Shown piece after piece: positions 11,230-21,340 of a stretch of 64,000 bases of DNA. The stretch's first letter is position 1, and each line of letters opens with the position of its first letter. The notes beneath the pieces were generated by a model, which made no database searches, was not told the DNA's origin, and was given only the letters and a program-made list of their open reading frames with translations. The DNA is taken from positions 1-64,000 of the forward strand of contig JAUCBJ010003086.1 of assembly GCA_032718475.1 (NCBI GenBank), read 5' to 3'. Origin of the DNA: Nemertoderma westbladi (taxonomy: Eukaryota; Xenacoelomorpha; Nemertodermatida; Nemertodermatidae). The position numbers and the translations under genes were made by a program.

Positions 11230-11645
11230 TTATTGTCTGATTGTTGCCAATCCAGTATCTTACAGTCTTATCGCAATTCGCAGTGCGGTACCGTACAGCC
11301 GTAGGCCTACCTGCCTACAGGCTGGCTGGTATCGTATCCGTATCGTACAGTCAGACAATCTGACAATCTGACAGTCGTAACAACTTCTGAACTCTGGAAA
11401 TTGCAGAATTGTGTGTTGCGCAGGCTGTGCTGGTACCGGTATTGCAGTACCTGTCTGCGTCTGCCTGTACCGCAGTACCGGGTAGTATTAATTCTGTAAA
11501 TTTTCTATAATTGGTGGTCTAATACTACAGTACTAATACAATAATACCTCACCTGTAATAATACCAATACCTGAATACTGCAGACCATAGACTACTGCTG
11601 TACTGTACTACAGGAGTCCAGTGCAGTAGTACTGAAATCTGTGTT
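11230..11645 (-). promoter_or_regulatory. Putative STAG upstream region
   Basis: Non-coding DNA upstream of the STAG ATG, unusually dense in short words: three near-tandem ATCTGACA copies (about 11351-11375), GTAGGCCTAC, GGTACCGTAC and CAGTACTG. Similar words crowd upstream of the RBX2, ATP synthase g and cysteine-rich genes here. No clear TATA box was seen. Promoter function is inferred from position only. Confidence 0.3.
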
Positions 11646-11649
11646 GGTA

Positions 11650-12860
11650 CCCTATACTACTACTACTAGGTCGAGCGAACTCGGACAGTGGAAATGAGAT
11701 CCTTCCAGGCTTCCCGAATTCCGATTCTCATAGTTGTCGCAATTTCGTTTCTCCCAAGTTCAGTATCCCTTTCAAGTTGATCTATATATGTTTGGCCGGT
11801 CGTCCACGACTACGCTTTCCATGAGTTGGTTGCCAGAGAAGTAGATCTGGTATGACCTCGTCTTTACTTCACCAGCAGTGCCCACTGAATCTTAATCCTG
11901 CGTTCTCGAAGGGTGGTTGACACAGGTGATATTGTACCATAAAGCTCGGCGTTTGTCATGTGTTGTCTCCAGCTGATATTTAGGGCTGCCCTTAGTAGTC
12001 TTGTGTAGCATACATCAATTCGTGATTTAGTCAGTGTCCAGGTCTCACCCCCATATAAAAATACACTTTCCACTGTGGCTCGAAAGAACTTAGTCTTCAG
12101 GTGCCTGGAGAGATCTGATTTCCAGATGGTATCCATTTATGATAGAGCTACCCAAGCCTTTGCTTTCCTAACATCTATGTCCTTTTTGCTACTCTCTATC
12201 CATGATCCTAGGCACTGGACTGGAAGTCGTCGACCTCCCTTAGTTGATTATTATCAATGGTTGTCAAGTTTCCATCGACATTAAAAGTCATGAATTCGGT
12301 CTTGGTAGCATTTATATGCAATCCAACCTCCTTAGCAGGTAGCAGCCCTCTCCACTTTATTTAGTAGAAGCTGTGCATCTGTTAGCGTATTAGAGAGCAG
12401 GGCGATGTCATCCGCAAAGTCGGTGTCTGTGACTGTAGTTGCCGGATATCTACTACTTCTGCGTTCTTGAAGTGTGAATCCCAGATCTTCACCCTTCGTG
12501 GCCGTCCTCATTGCGTAATCCAGTACAATTACAAATAGTAATGGTGCTAATGTGTCACCTGCAGTACGCCAGCCAGGATTGAGAAAACTCAGTTTCACCA
12601 TCTGGTGAGAGTACCTGCGCTTCTGTGTCACAATATAACAATCCAATGCCAGCAACAATTACTTCTGGATAGGACTTTAGGATTTCAAGCATTTTACCTC
12701 TATGGATGGAGTCGGATTCCTTCTTGAAGTCCACAAAAGTTATGACTGCAAGGAGATTCTTTGACTTAATTCCTTCAATCAGTCTCCGTAGTGCAAGTAT
12801 CTGAGCTATTGTTGATCTACTTGGTCGAAATCCGTATTGGCTCTTACGCAGAGGCTTCTG
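11650..12860 (-). pseudogene. Non-LTR retrotransposon fragment (RT and 3' end)
   Basis: Minus-strand translation in shifting frames gives reverse-transcriptase sequence: a QYGFRPSRST-like block near 12840-12800, VDFKK near 12735, TDFADDIALLSN (catalytic FADD) near 12410, then the C-terminal LYGGETWTLTK and SWRQHMTNAELYG blocks at 11900-12060. The 3' end near 11660-11800 resembles the RLW-type tail of RTE-like elements. It is 5' truncated and broken by stops and frameshifts, so not active. It ends abruptly at the TTCTGCCGTGGG repeat near 12855. Confidence 0.85.
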
Positions 12861-12950
12861 CCATGGGTTTCTTCTGCCGTGGGTTTTTCTGCCGTGGGTT
12901 TTTTCTGTCTTGGGATTTTTCTGCCGTGACTTTCTGCCGTGACTTTATAT
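12855..12950. repeat. Short minisatellite, left copy of an inverted pair
   Basis: Degenerate tandem of TTCTGCCGTGGGTTTTT units (about 16-18 bp). The inverted counterpart lies at 14581-14745, suggesting that the 1.9-kb segment between them is an element with repeat-bearing ends. Confidence 0.8.
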
Positions 12951-14580
12951 TCAATGTTTTCAATGTCAATTCAACTGTGACATATACTACAGGTGAAGTC
13001 AGCCACCCTACTGCATACGCATACGGTCAACCGAAATACAGTATATAAACAATATATAAAGATAACTTTGTTAAACAGAGAAGGGTGTTTTTATGTTTCA
13101 ACTGTTCAAACCATCTTTCAGGCAGTCAGGCGACACAGCAATGTAGGAATGACTTATGGAGATGCGATGTAGCTCCAAAAATACCAGAATCTCTAGATAT
13201 TCAAACCCATAGCGCTAAAATATTCGCAGATCAGTTCTCTTTCAGCTCTCGAGTCGAGTCCATAACTGTAGGATGTACTAGTACTATATGGTAACACCTC
13301 CGCTATGCTAGTGTTCGCGCTTTTAGACCTTTAGCAGTTTAACCTGCCAATTTTAGTTGTCCTCTTGTTTATAAATCGTCTTTAGCCTATATCAATTATT
13401 TAGTGTACTGAAATTACATCAGCCGAAGCCAGTCTGTGCGCGACCATTCACCCACAGTTAAGGGAGACTGGATTCGGATGCTTTGATAGTGATTGCAGTG
13501 TAGACCTACTGTATTATTCGATTGATCGTTACTATATAATCTCTGACAATATATTTACTTTCGGGGAAATATTAACAGTTCCTTTAGGACGTGGCGCTTT
13601 AAGTATAAAAACAGAGTTATGACTTATACTAATCACAACGAGATAGCTACTGAGTTTCGTAAAAAGCGCATTCTTTAGGAGATGCTTTATTAACCTTCAA
13701 ACTACTTCACACGACTTCACACTACTTCGCACTGATCTGCCGACCGTCACTGAATTTGATTATATATAAGGAGGATCGCAACTGACACATGTAGGGATTA
13801 TGAAATAGCATTTAATTCACACAAAAAACCACTATAATGTAAGTCGCAGTTGCTACCGGTAAACCTGTTCCTCTCACCTTCAGTAATCAAGAAGATTGGG
13901 GGTTTTATGATTATTCATCGGTATTCTCCAAATATATCAGCAATATACATTAACATAACACCAATTAATAACAGAAGCAAATAATGCGGTGAACAGTCAG
14001 TATGTGTTACTTATGCAGTGTTCCATGTGCAGCAATGTTGAATTGTAGAATGACAAGTATGATTCAGTAGTTGAATTGCGTTAATAGTTTTACGTTCTTG
14101 TAATCAAAGCCATCAGATGTTTAGGCCAAAGTCTGAAACTTCCACAACAGAAGTACAGAAGATTTCTCTAAGCCGGTTTTCTGGCTCAGAAAGGTAAACA
14201 AAGACCATAATGCATTGCGCGGTTTTCCATAGGCCCCTGTTCAACATAAAGTGAAAATCGCTCTGATTGGCTGAGCAGAACAAAGAGGTTCCACGTCTAC
14301 AGGAAATCAGCTGACAGATTTCGTCATCTGAGCTCCAATCTTTTAGAGTATTATGCGCATTGCGGCAAAAATGACTTGTTATGTCCGCTAAAGCACCTAC
14401 ACCGTGCATTGCGGGGAAAAATGACTTGTTATGTCCGCAAAAGCTTTTACAGCTAGGATCCCTGGATGAAGGCTCTGGAACTCACAGTGCACTTAATGTG
14501 TACCGTACTGTATGTTCTTGAATTACAGTAGGCCTACTACAGTATACAGGAACTGTAGTAAATCAAGTATGAATATTGAA
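12951..14580. other. Unassigned segment between inverted minisatellites
   Basis: No gene recognised. A 98-codon minus-strand frame at 14113-14409 includes a near-repeat (GCATTGCGGGGAAAAATGACTTGTTATGTCCGC-like, seen near 14355-14395 and 14403-14440) and has no family motif. It may be the interior of a non-autonomous element flanked by the inverted TTCTGCCGTGGG repeats. Confidence 0.5.
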
Positions 14581-14745
14581 TAGGCAGGAAAAAGTCACGG
14601 CAGAAAAAACACAAGGCAGAAAAAAGTCACGGCAGAAAAAACACATGGCAGAAAAAAGTCACGGCAGAAAAAACCCACGGCAGAAAAACCCACGGCACAT
14701 AAAACCCACGGCACAAAAAACCCACGGCAGAAAAAACCCACGCCC
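14581..14745. repeat. Short minisatellite, right copy of an inverted pair
   Basis: About ten units of AAAAACCCACGGCAGA or AAAAAAGTCACGGCAG, the reverse complement of the array at 12855-12950. A 94-codon frame through it is repeat translation only. The hAT-like element is inserted at its right end. Confidence 0.85.
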
Positions 14746-14749
14746 ACAC

Positions 14750-16816
14750 CAGGGGCGGATTAAGGACATTGCGGCCCGGGTGCACTTTTCCACTGGTGCC
14801 CCCCCCCCCCCCAAGGCTTGTCAAAAATTAATTGAGCTGCAATTAATTACAATTAATTGATTGCTCACTTTTGGATAATTTAATAATTGATTGGGCGATG
14901 TCCAATTAATTGAAAAATTGATTGATTAGATCAATTAATTGCACTTTATGACCATTGACTTCTTTATTCCAACATATGGAGCTTAGTAAAATTAATTAAT
15001 TGAAGCACAAATTTTCGTAAAATAAATAATAATAATATAATATAATATAAATTTTGAAATACTGTTACTAAACTATAATAAAATAAGTCACGGTTGATGG
15101 GGAAGTGGTTGGTCTACGCTCATCAGATACAGCGCGCATCTTAATGTAGACAGGTTGGCTGGCATTCCGGTGCATTGCAGGTAGCGGGCGGTAGATGTGG
15201 CTCTATTATTGCACAACATTGATCAGTGGGTCTCCAGCAGTTCGAAATTTTACAAATCCGATGGTGGCAGCCGTTCGCCATTAACTGGGCTGCTGCGCGG
15301 CGACGAAAACCGGTTAGGTCCACGAGATTTATTTCCGCGTCATCGCAGTTATCTATTGCGTTAAGGATTGCAGTTGACGACGAATATTTACTGATGCCGC
15401 ACCAAAGTTTGTAGATTGCAGTTTATACGCAATTAATTGCGTTATTTCAATTAATTGAAACGTTCTCGATTAAACGTTCCCTTTCCCATCTTAATGCCTC
15501 TCCGATTATTTAAAATAGTATACTGTACAGTTGTACAGTAGAATAAATAACCGAATCCACTGATAGCTCACCAGTCAACAGACCAGACCAACATCAAAGC
15601 AGTTAGAACTTGGCTGGACGATTATACTGTAAACTATAGGACTGTAAATTATAAGAAATATTATTAAAAACACAGTTGTTGCAGTTACAATACTAAATAC
15701 TACTGATTAATACGCATATAAACGCAAGCCATGAAAAATAATATACTATAGTATAATATACTGTATAGCATTGTGATACCATTATAAGAGGGAAGCCCTA
15801 TTGTATACGCTTACTGGGATATCCCAGCCGTCGAGTCCAGAGTCAGACAGCCAATAGAATCAACTCACCTTCAATATACTATATGTTTCCTTATCCTTGT
15901 CACTAATAAACTGCATAATACCCCATGTTAAATAAATACATGTTCTGGAATGAATTTACGACATTGCCTGCCACTCCCGTTGACTACTAAGAAGGGCCCT
16001 CCTATTTTGTTTCACTGGCATTCTTAACATTATACAGTTGCAATACATGTTGTACCCTTGTAAAACGAGGATCCCAGCAAAATCCGCGGATCCTGTTGCG
16101 GATACCATAGAAGCAATGACGGATCCCAGTAGGATCCGCGGATCCGTGGTTTCTAGGATCCGCGGATCCTACTGGGATCCGTCATTGCTTCTATGGTTAT
16201 CCGCAACAGGATCCGCGGATTTTGCTGGTATCCTCGTTTTACAAATGCCCATACATGTTAGCATTGGATGGAAACCCTGTCCAGGCGGGCCACACATCTG
16301 GGGCTTCCCCAATACCCAGCCGGCTACTCCAGTGCCACACAACCAATAGAATCAACTCATGTGATTTAATAACAAAATGGTTTGTAAGTGGCATATTCCG
16401 TTAAAAATAATGTCATAAATGATGTATAAATGATGTATAAAATAATGTATTTTATACATTACTAGCAGGCAATACCCGAGGCATGTAACCAGGTATTTCC
16501 CGCTACCGGCATATGCCTACTGGCGTACTGGTACCGGTATAGGCCTACTGACGTACCGGTACCCACTATCGGTAGCGAACGTGAATTAAACTTTTCGAAA
16601 AGTGGCCTATAACGACCGCTGGTTAAAGTTATACACACATGCCAAATCCCAGCGCAATCCCTCCGCCCGTTTTGAAGGAGTTCGAACACACAGAGAGAGA
16701 GAGAGAGACAGACAGAATTTGATTTTTATAGGTATAGATATTGCCAACTAGCGGCCCCTTGGCGGCGGCGGCCCGGGTGCACCTGCACCCATTGCACCCC
16801 CCTTAATACGCCCCTG
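14750..16816. mobile_element. hAT-like non-autonomous element with 8-bp target duplication
   Basis: A 2067-bp element beginning CAGGGGCGGATTAAGG and ending with the inverted CCTTAATACGCCCCTG. Subterminal CCCGGGTGCA is also inverted at both ends. It is flanked by the exact direct repeat GCCCACAC (14742-14749 and 16817-16824). CAGGGGCG ends with 8-bp duplications are typical of hAT elements. No transposase frame was recognised. It carries a C tract near 14802-14812 and a near-perfect foldback at 16058-16244. Confidence 0.85.
16058..16244. repeat. Near-perfect 187-bp foldback
   Basis: Arms of 88-89 bp (16058-16145 and 16156-16244) around a 10-base loop GTGGTTTCTA, with about one mismatch and one indel. 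Arms contain repeated GGATCCGCGGATCC. It sits within the hAT-like element and is probably a nested MITE. No clear target duplication was seen. Confidence 0.92.
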
Positions 16817-17190
16817 GCCCACACAAAATTGACGTCTCAATCGGATTTAATTACATTTCATATGCACACTATCTGATAGATAGATTTATTTATACATTAT
16901 GTAAAAACAATAACAAATACACCAAACAATGTACCGGTATAAAGGTATTGTCCAACATAACATATAGGATTACCCCTAAAGCTTTGCAGCTTATTTCCAA
17001 GGGGGTCCTTTATGTTACTGGTTACAAATACAATATTACACTACGCTAACCTAAAACCAATATAAAACGTAATTACACTATGTACATGGTACAACTTTAC
17101 CAAGAGCGTGACAATCTCCGACTCAACGATAAAGATGTAATGTACAGAACAATTTATTATAAAACGTAATTACAGTATAAATAGTAAATA
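16817..17190. other. AT-rich spacer with dispersed-repeat words
   Basis: No coding signal. GGTATAAAGGTATTGTCCAACATAACATA-like sequence with AAGCTTTgCAGCTTATTTCCAAGGGGGTCCTT near 16980 recurs near 20150-20215 (AAGCTTTTCAGCTTATTCTC AAGG...), so this is a dispersed repeat family. Confidence 0.55.
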
Positions 17191-17199
17191 ATTAATAAA

Positions 17200-18440
17200 C
17201 TAAAAATAACTTACTGTAGGACTATTGCACCTATTTTTACATTGCACACGGAGGTGAGATTTAACTGCAGATTTAAAAGAATGTTGATTATCTAGGTTTT
17301 TAATTTCATTAGGCAGAGCGTTCCAATTTTTAATGCCGTTACAAAAGAAAGTATCAGATTCAAAGGATTTACAATTCGGGAGGTAGATGTTAGCGAATTC
17401 AATTCCGCTAACCACCCCATAAAGTTGGGCAAGCGAGGCCTTTAAGCAATATTGGGGAGTACGAAGTTGATTGCCAATCGACCTCGTATCACCCCCAATA
17501 AACGGGGACGACAAACCCCAAAGGGCCACACACAATGGGGGTCAGAGGTTACACCTCCGGGAGAGGGAAAGTGACAGTGGAGGGGGAAAACACTCCCGCA
17601 GAGAGATAGGAGGGCGAGAATTGGGTTATAAGCCAATGGGGGGCAGGCATCCGCTGAGTAATACGGCCAACCCAGTGCAGTATATTACCCATTGATGCTT
17701 CTCATTCATTCAGTCAACTTAGTCAGTTCAGTTAGGGCAGAACGGTAACCTTTATTACCGTTGCCGCCACCACCATCAATATTTTACCGGTATATTCTGA
17801 TTTCACCATCAACTGTGCTATCTGTCTATTCATTTATTCGATACTATATTTTATATCCATCAATAACATCGGAACGATAACAACACAACAAACTCTTTCA
17901 CTGGCGGGGGCGGCGGGGACGCGTAAATAAACCACACCGGTCGGGATTCTCGGATCCCGTCACAGTAGAAGTTTGAAGCACTAGCTCTGGTACTGTAAGA
18001 GTGTTATCGCGTACTCTGTTGAATTTTTGTTTTAGGTAATTGGGACATTTACCATTATACACTTTATGCACATGGTTAAGGCGTAGCTGCTTAACTCTAC
18101 TATCTAAGTTAAGTAGTCCAGATTCAGAAAAGTCATCTGGAGTTAGGTGGTGCCTAGGTTTGTAGTCTTTAATAAATCGTACTACTTTATTCTGAGCTAC
18201 TTGTAATTTACATTTAAGCTGTTTGGTTAAGCCTTCATGTACCAAGAAGAGCATTCATAGTCCATGTGACACTGTATTAAAGAAGAGCAAAGTAACTTGC
18301 GGGAGTCGGTGTTTAAACTATTTTTGTTTCTGTATAGAAACCTAAGCCTACTGTTAACTTTCGGGAAAATATTTTTCACTATGCTTTCTCCTGATAAGCA
18401 GTTATCTGCTTTTTTATTTCTGTATTATTATTATTAGGCA
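17200..18440 (-). pseudogene. Non-LTR retrotransposon 3' fragment (jockey/CR1-like), interrupted
   Basis: Minus-strand translation gives RT C-terminal sequence: RFLYRNKNSLN near 18330, QVAQNKVVRFIKDYKP (18160-18210), VKQLRLNHVHKVYNGKCPNYL (18040-18100), then after a gap NGIKNWNALPNEIKN near 17300. The expected connecting segment is absent, and about 450 bp of unrelated sequence (about 17430-17900) separates the halves, so the copy is likely split by an insertion. It has frameshifts and is not active. Confidence 0.8.
17430..17900. other. Insertion within the non-LTR fragment, type unknown
   Basis: This segment separates two parts of one RT reading. It has a purine-rich stretch (about 17540-17620) and CACCGTTGCCGCCACCACC-like sequence. 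A solo LTR or SINE is possible, but no terminal repeat or target duplication could be fixed, so no class is assigned. Confidence 0.4.
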
Positions 18441-18529
18441 TAGATTATAGTTATAGATACAGTACTTATACTTACTTACCACTGTACACTTATTGATTTG
18501 ATATTTACTGATACAGCTCTTCGTAATTG

Positions 18530-18676
18530 TAGACACAATTTCTGTAGTACCTGCCTGTCTGTCCGTACAGTATGTCACTTTTTACTTGTAAGTTTAGAAG
18601 TTGTAGGCCTATAACTTTTATGCAGTAATTTGATGTACCGGTACCGGTACTGGGACTTATTTAGTGGAATAGCCAG
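18530..18676 (+). promoter_or_regulatory. Putative RBX2 upstream region
   Basis: Contains CCTGCCTGTCTGTCC, GTAGGCCTATA and tandem ACCGGTACCGGTAC just before the ATG, words also crowding upstream of the other compact genes. No TATA box is obvious. Function is inferred from position. Confidence 0.25.
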
Positions 18677-19024
18677 ATGGAGATCGACGCAGATGAAAAT
18701 GCAATAGGAGATACCGGTAGGCCAAATGCAGGCCTACCGGTACCGTTAGAGCCCGGAAAGTTGTTTACATTAAAGAAATGGAATGCGGTTGCGTTATGGA
18801 GTTGGGACGTCCAATATGATTCCTGTCCAATATGCAGGTCTGATATGACCAGTGTCTGTACTTTTTGTCAGGCAGAGGGCGGAGGCAAGACCGAATGCGT
18901 TGTGGTTTGGGGGGATTGCAACCACAGTTTCCATAACTGCTGTTTAAAACGTTGGCTTGAGTCAGATAAAACAACATGTCCGCTGTGCCAGCGGCATTGG
19001 AACTTCCAAAGAATAGGGAAATAA
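18677..19024 (+). CDS. RING-box protein 2 (RBX2/RNF7/SAG), intronless
   Basis: 115 aa, close to vertebrate RNF7 (113 aa). RBX2 is the RING subunit of cullin-RING ubiquitin ligases (mainly CUL5): it recruits the E2 and promotes cullin neddylation. The cullin-binding strand LKKWNAVALWSWDV is at residues 32-45. RING ligands are C50, C53, C61, C64, C74, C81, H83, H86, C101 and C104. The C-terminus CPLCQ...QRIGK is diagnostic of RBX2; RBX1 has CPLDN and ends YGH. The first 27 residues are variable, as in the family. The ATG at 18677 is the only plausible start. A single uninterrupted frame suggests a retrocopy, but every zinc ligand is intact, so it may be functional. Confidence 0.92.
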   Translation: MEIDADENAIGDTGRPNAGLPVPLEPGKLFTLKKWNAVALWSWDVQYDSCPICRSDMTSVCTFCQAEGGGKTECVVVWGDCNHSFHNCCLKRWLESDKTTCPLCQRHWNFQRIGK

Positions 19025-20200
19025 CCCTGGTGCAACCTGGTCAGACTCTCAGATCATGGTTATTGTTGTCAACCAGCCTACCTCTGCAACCCAGATCTCT
19101 GCAGTCCACGCAAATGTCTTGCTGACTAATATATCCAACCACCTTAAAACTTTCTTAAACAAAACATCTATCTCTTTGTATTATAAATATTGTACAACTC
19201 TCATTATTTACCGTTACAGAGTAATCGGAATATTAATATTATTATAAAATTTGTTGATACATTATGTCAACTTATCAGCGTTATTGTGTGGTGTGGTGAT
19301 CACGTCGTAACGCAGCAAACTGGCAAAGTACCTCTTTGAAGCGTAGCGGCCTATAGGACGGGACGCTTCAAAGTAAACACTAACTTAGTAACAATAAACT
19401 TCTAGAACACGTCTTGAGTTTTCATTCTCCATTGATGATAGCCATTGATTGTAGGCTAAGTGTAAGATTATTTACTGTAAAGTTGTTACAGAAACTGCAA
19501 TTAATTACATGGGATTATCCTGTTTGGGGGCCTCCAAAACCAGGCAGGTTAGTAAAGGAGTAGGTTACAGAGGCGAGTTGAAAGGAACCAAAACAATAAA
19601 CGTGATGAATGTTGTAGAATAGAAAATCAACTTTAAAACCAAATTTAATTGAGAATCAACAGTCCGATGTCAGGATGTATAGACCTACCGGAACTCTGAA
19701 TAGACTGGAGGCCCCCAAACAGGATAGAGCCAATTACAAAAATGATGCGAATTTCATTAGTATTTCCTACACATTTCAATATTAAAGCTAATGTAGCTTT
19801 CGGAACGGCGATAGGTTGACATATTGTAACAAAATTACGCACACCAATGTGTGAAAAGGACACTATTCAGCGTTTATGACCCTTGTATATTTATGTGAAC
19901 CTCTTCACTGTGTTTACTCGGTACATAAATAGACTCGGTCATAACGCTGAAAAGTGCTACCTTTAACACAATGATGTAAATAGTTATTGACAGATAGCTT
20001 ATAGCTTTATTTATATATGATATAAAAATAATAACATAACACGGATACATGACCGAACGTAATCAGGATCGAATGTATTATCCTGATTGATCCTGATTAC
20101 GTTCGGTCTGTCACACACATGTCTGTCACACCAATGCAAATAATGTAGGTATTGTTCTACATAACATAAGATTTCACATAAAGCTTTTCAGCTTATTCTC
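19025..20200. other. Intergenic DNA with a dispersed stem-loop repeat
   Basis: Downstream of RBX2, no gene. About 19770-19960 holds a dispersed repeat (TAACAAAATTACG, TATTCAGCGTTTATGACCC, an inverted GGTCATAACGCTGAAAAG) related to 9580-9780 and in part to 23990-24070. AACAATAAAC near 19390 could serve as a poly(A) signal but is far from the stop. Confidence 0.5.
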
Positions 20201-20214
20201 AAGGGGGGTCCTTG

Positions 20215-21250
20215 GCTACCAATTAAAGTCATACCAATATTGATGAAAATTTCACCAAAAATTATATTACACCAATTTTAATAATGTGACCCCAAAAAAA
20301 ATTATTCAGCACCAAATAAAATAAAGTCACCCCAAATAGAATAATTCAAACTCCAAAATAAATTTTTCAACACCTCACCAGAAATAATTATTCAACACCA
20401 AAATCAATTATTCAACACCAAAATAAATAAATGCTTCCCAAAACCAATTATTCACACCAAAATAAATGACAAAACCCCCAAAATAAATACAAATTTTCCC
20501 AAAATAAATGCAAATTTTCCCAAAATAAATACATTTTCCCCCAAAATAAATACATAATCCCCCAAAATAAATACATTTCCCCCAAAATAAATACATAATC
20601 CCCCACAATAAATATATAATCCCCAAAATAAGAGCTTATTCCCCCAAAATAATCAAATATTCTACCAAAATAAACAGACTCTTAGTTACAGACTATTGGT
20701 ACGAGGGTCGTCTGGTGAGTATAAAACAAAGAAGACCCAAGACTTTAATGCCCGTTGTGTACAAAACAAAGAGGTAAAGTCGAGTAAAGGCACAAGAGCG
20801 TTAGGTCCCAAAGAGCGTTAGGTCCCAAATAGCGTAGGCCCCTGCAATTTATAGGAGCAGGTTACAGAGGCGTATTGGGAGAACCAAAACAATAAACGAA
20901 AGCTAACACATGTTACAGGATTATGCAGGTTACTTAATTGGGTCTTTGTTTTGTACTCACACCTGAGGATCGTGGGTATAACATGATTAAACATGGTTTT
21001 TGGGGGTTGAATAATTGTTTTTGGCGTATGAATAAGAATAATTATTTTTGGGGGATGAATAATTGTTTCTTGGGAATGAATAATTGGTTTTTGGGGGTTG
21101 AATTATTGTTTTTGGGGGATGAATAATTGTTTTTGGTGAGTGAGATATTCAAAATTGGGGGATGTCAATTGGTGCTACAAAAAAATATTTGTGCTAAATA
21201 ATTTTTTGGTGTGAAATAATCTAATTTGAGGTGAGGTGGCATTCAATTAG
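20215..21250. repeat. Degenerate foldback with low-complexity arms
   Basis: The left arm (20270-20640) is rich in CCAAAATAAATACA repeats of about 22 bp. The right arm (20990-21240) is rich in the inverse, TTTTTGGGGGATGAATAATTG. The ends are also inverted: ATTCAGCACC / GGTGTGAAATAAT and CACCAATTTT / AAAATTGGGGG. The centre (20690-20940) is non-repetitive. Open frames in the arms are repeat translation only. Confidence 0.65.
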
Positions 21251-21340
21251 TGGCGTATACAATTACACGCTATTCTAAAACCAAAATAACGTAATTAAAG
21301 TATCAATAAAAAATCATTAATAACCTAATAACTTACTGTA

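Noticed and set aside
17430-17900. Solo LTR
   Set aside because: No TG...CA ends with a target duplication could be fixed; left as an unclassified insertion.
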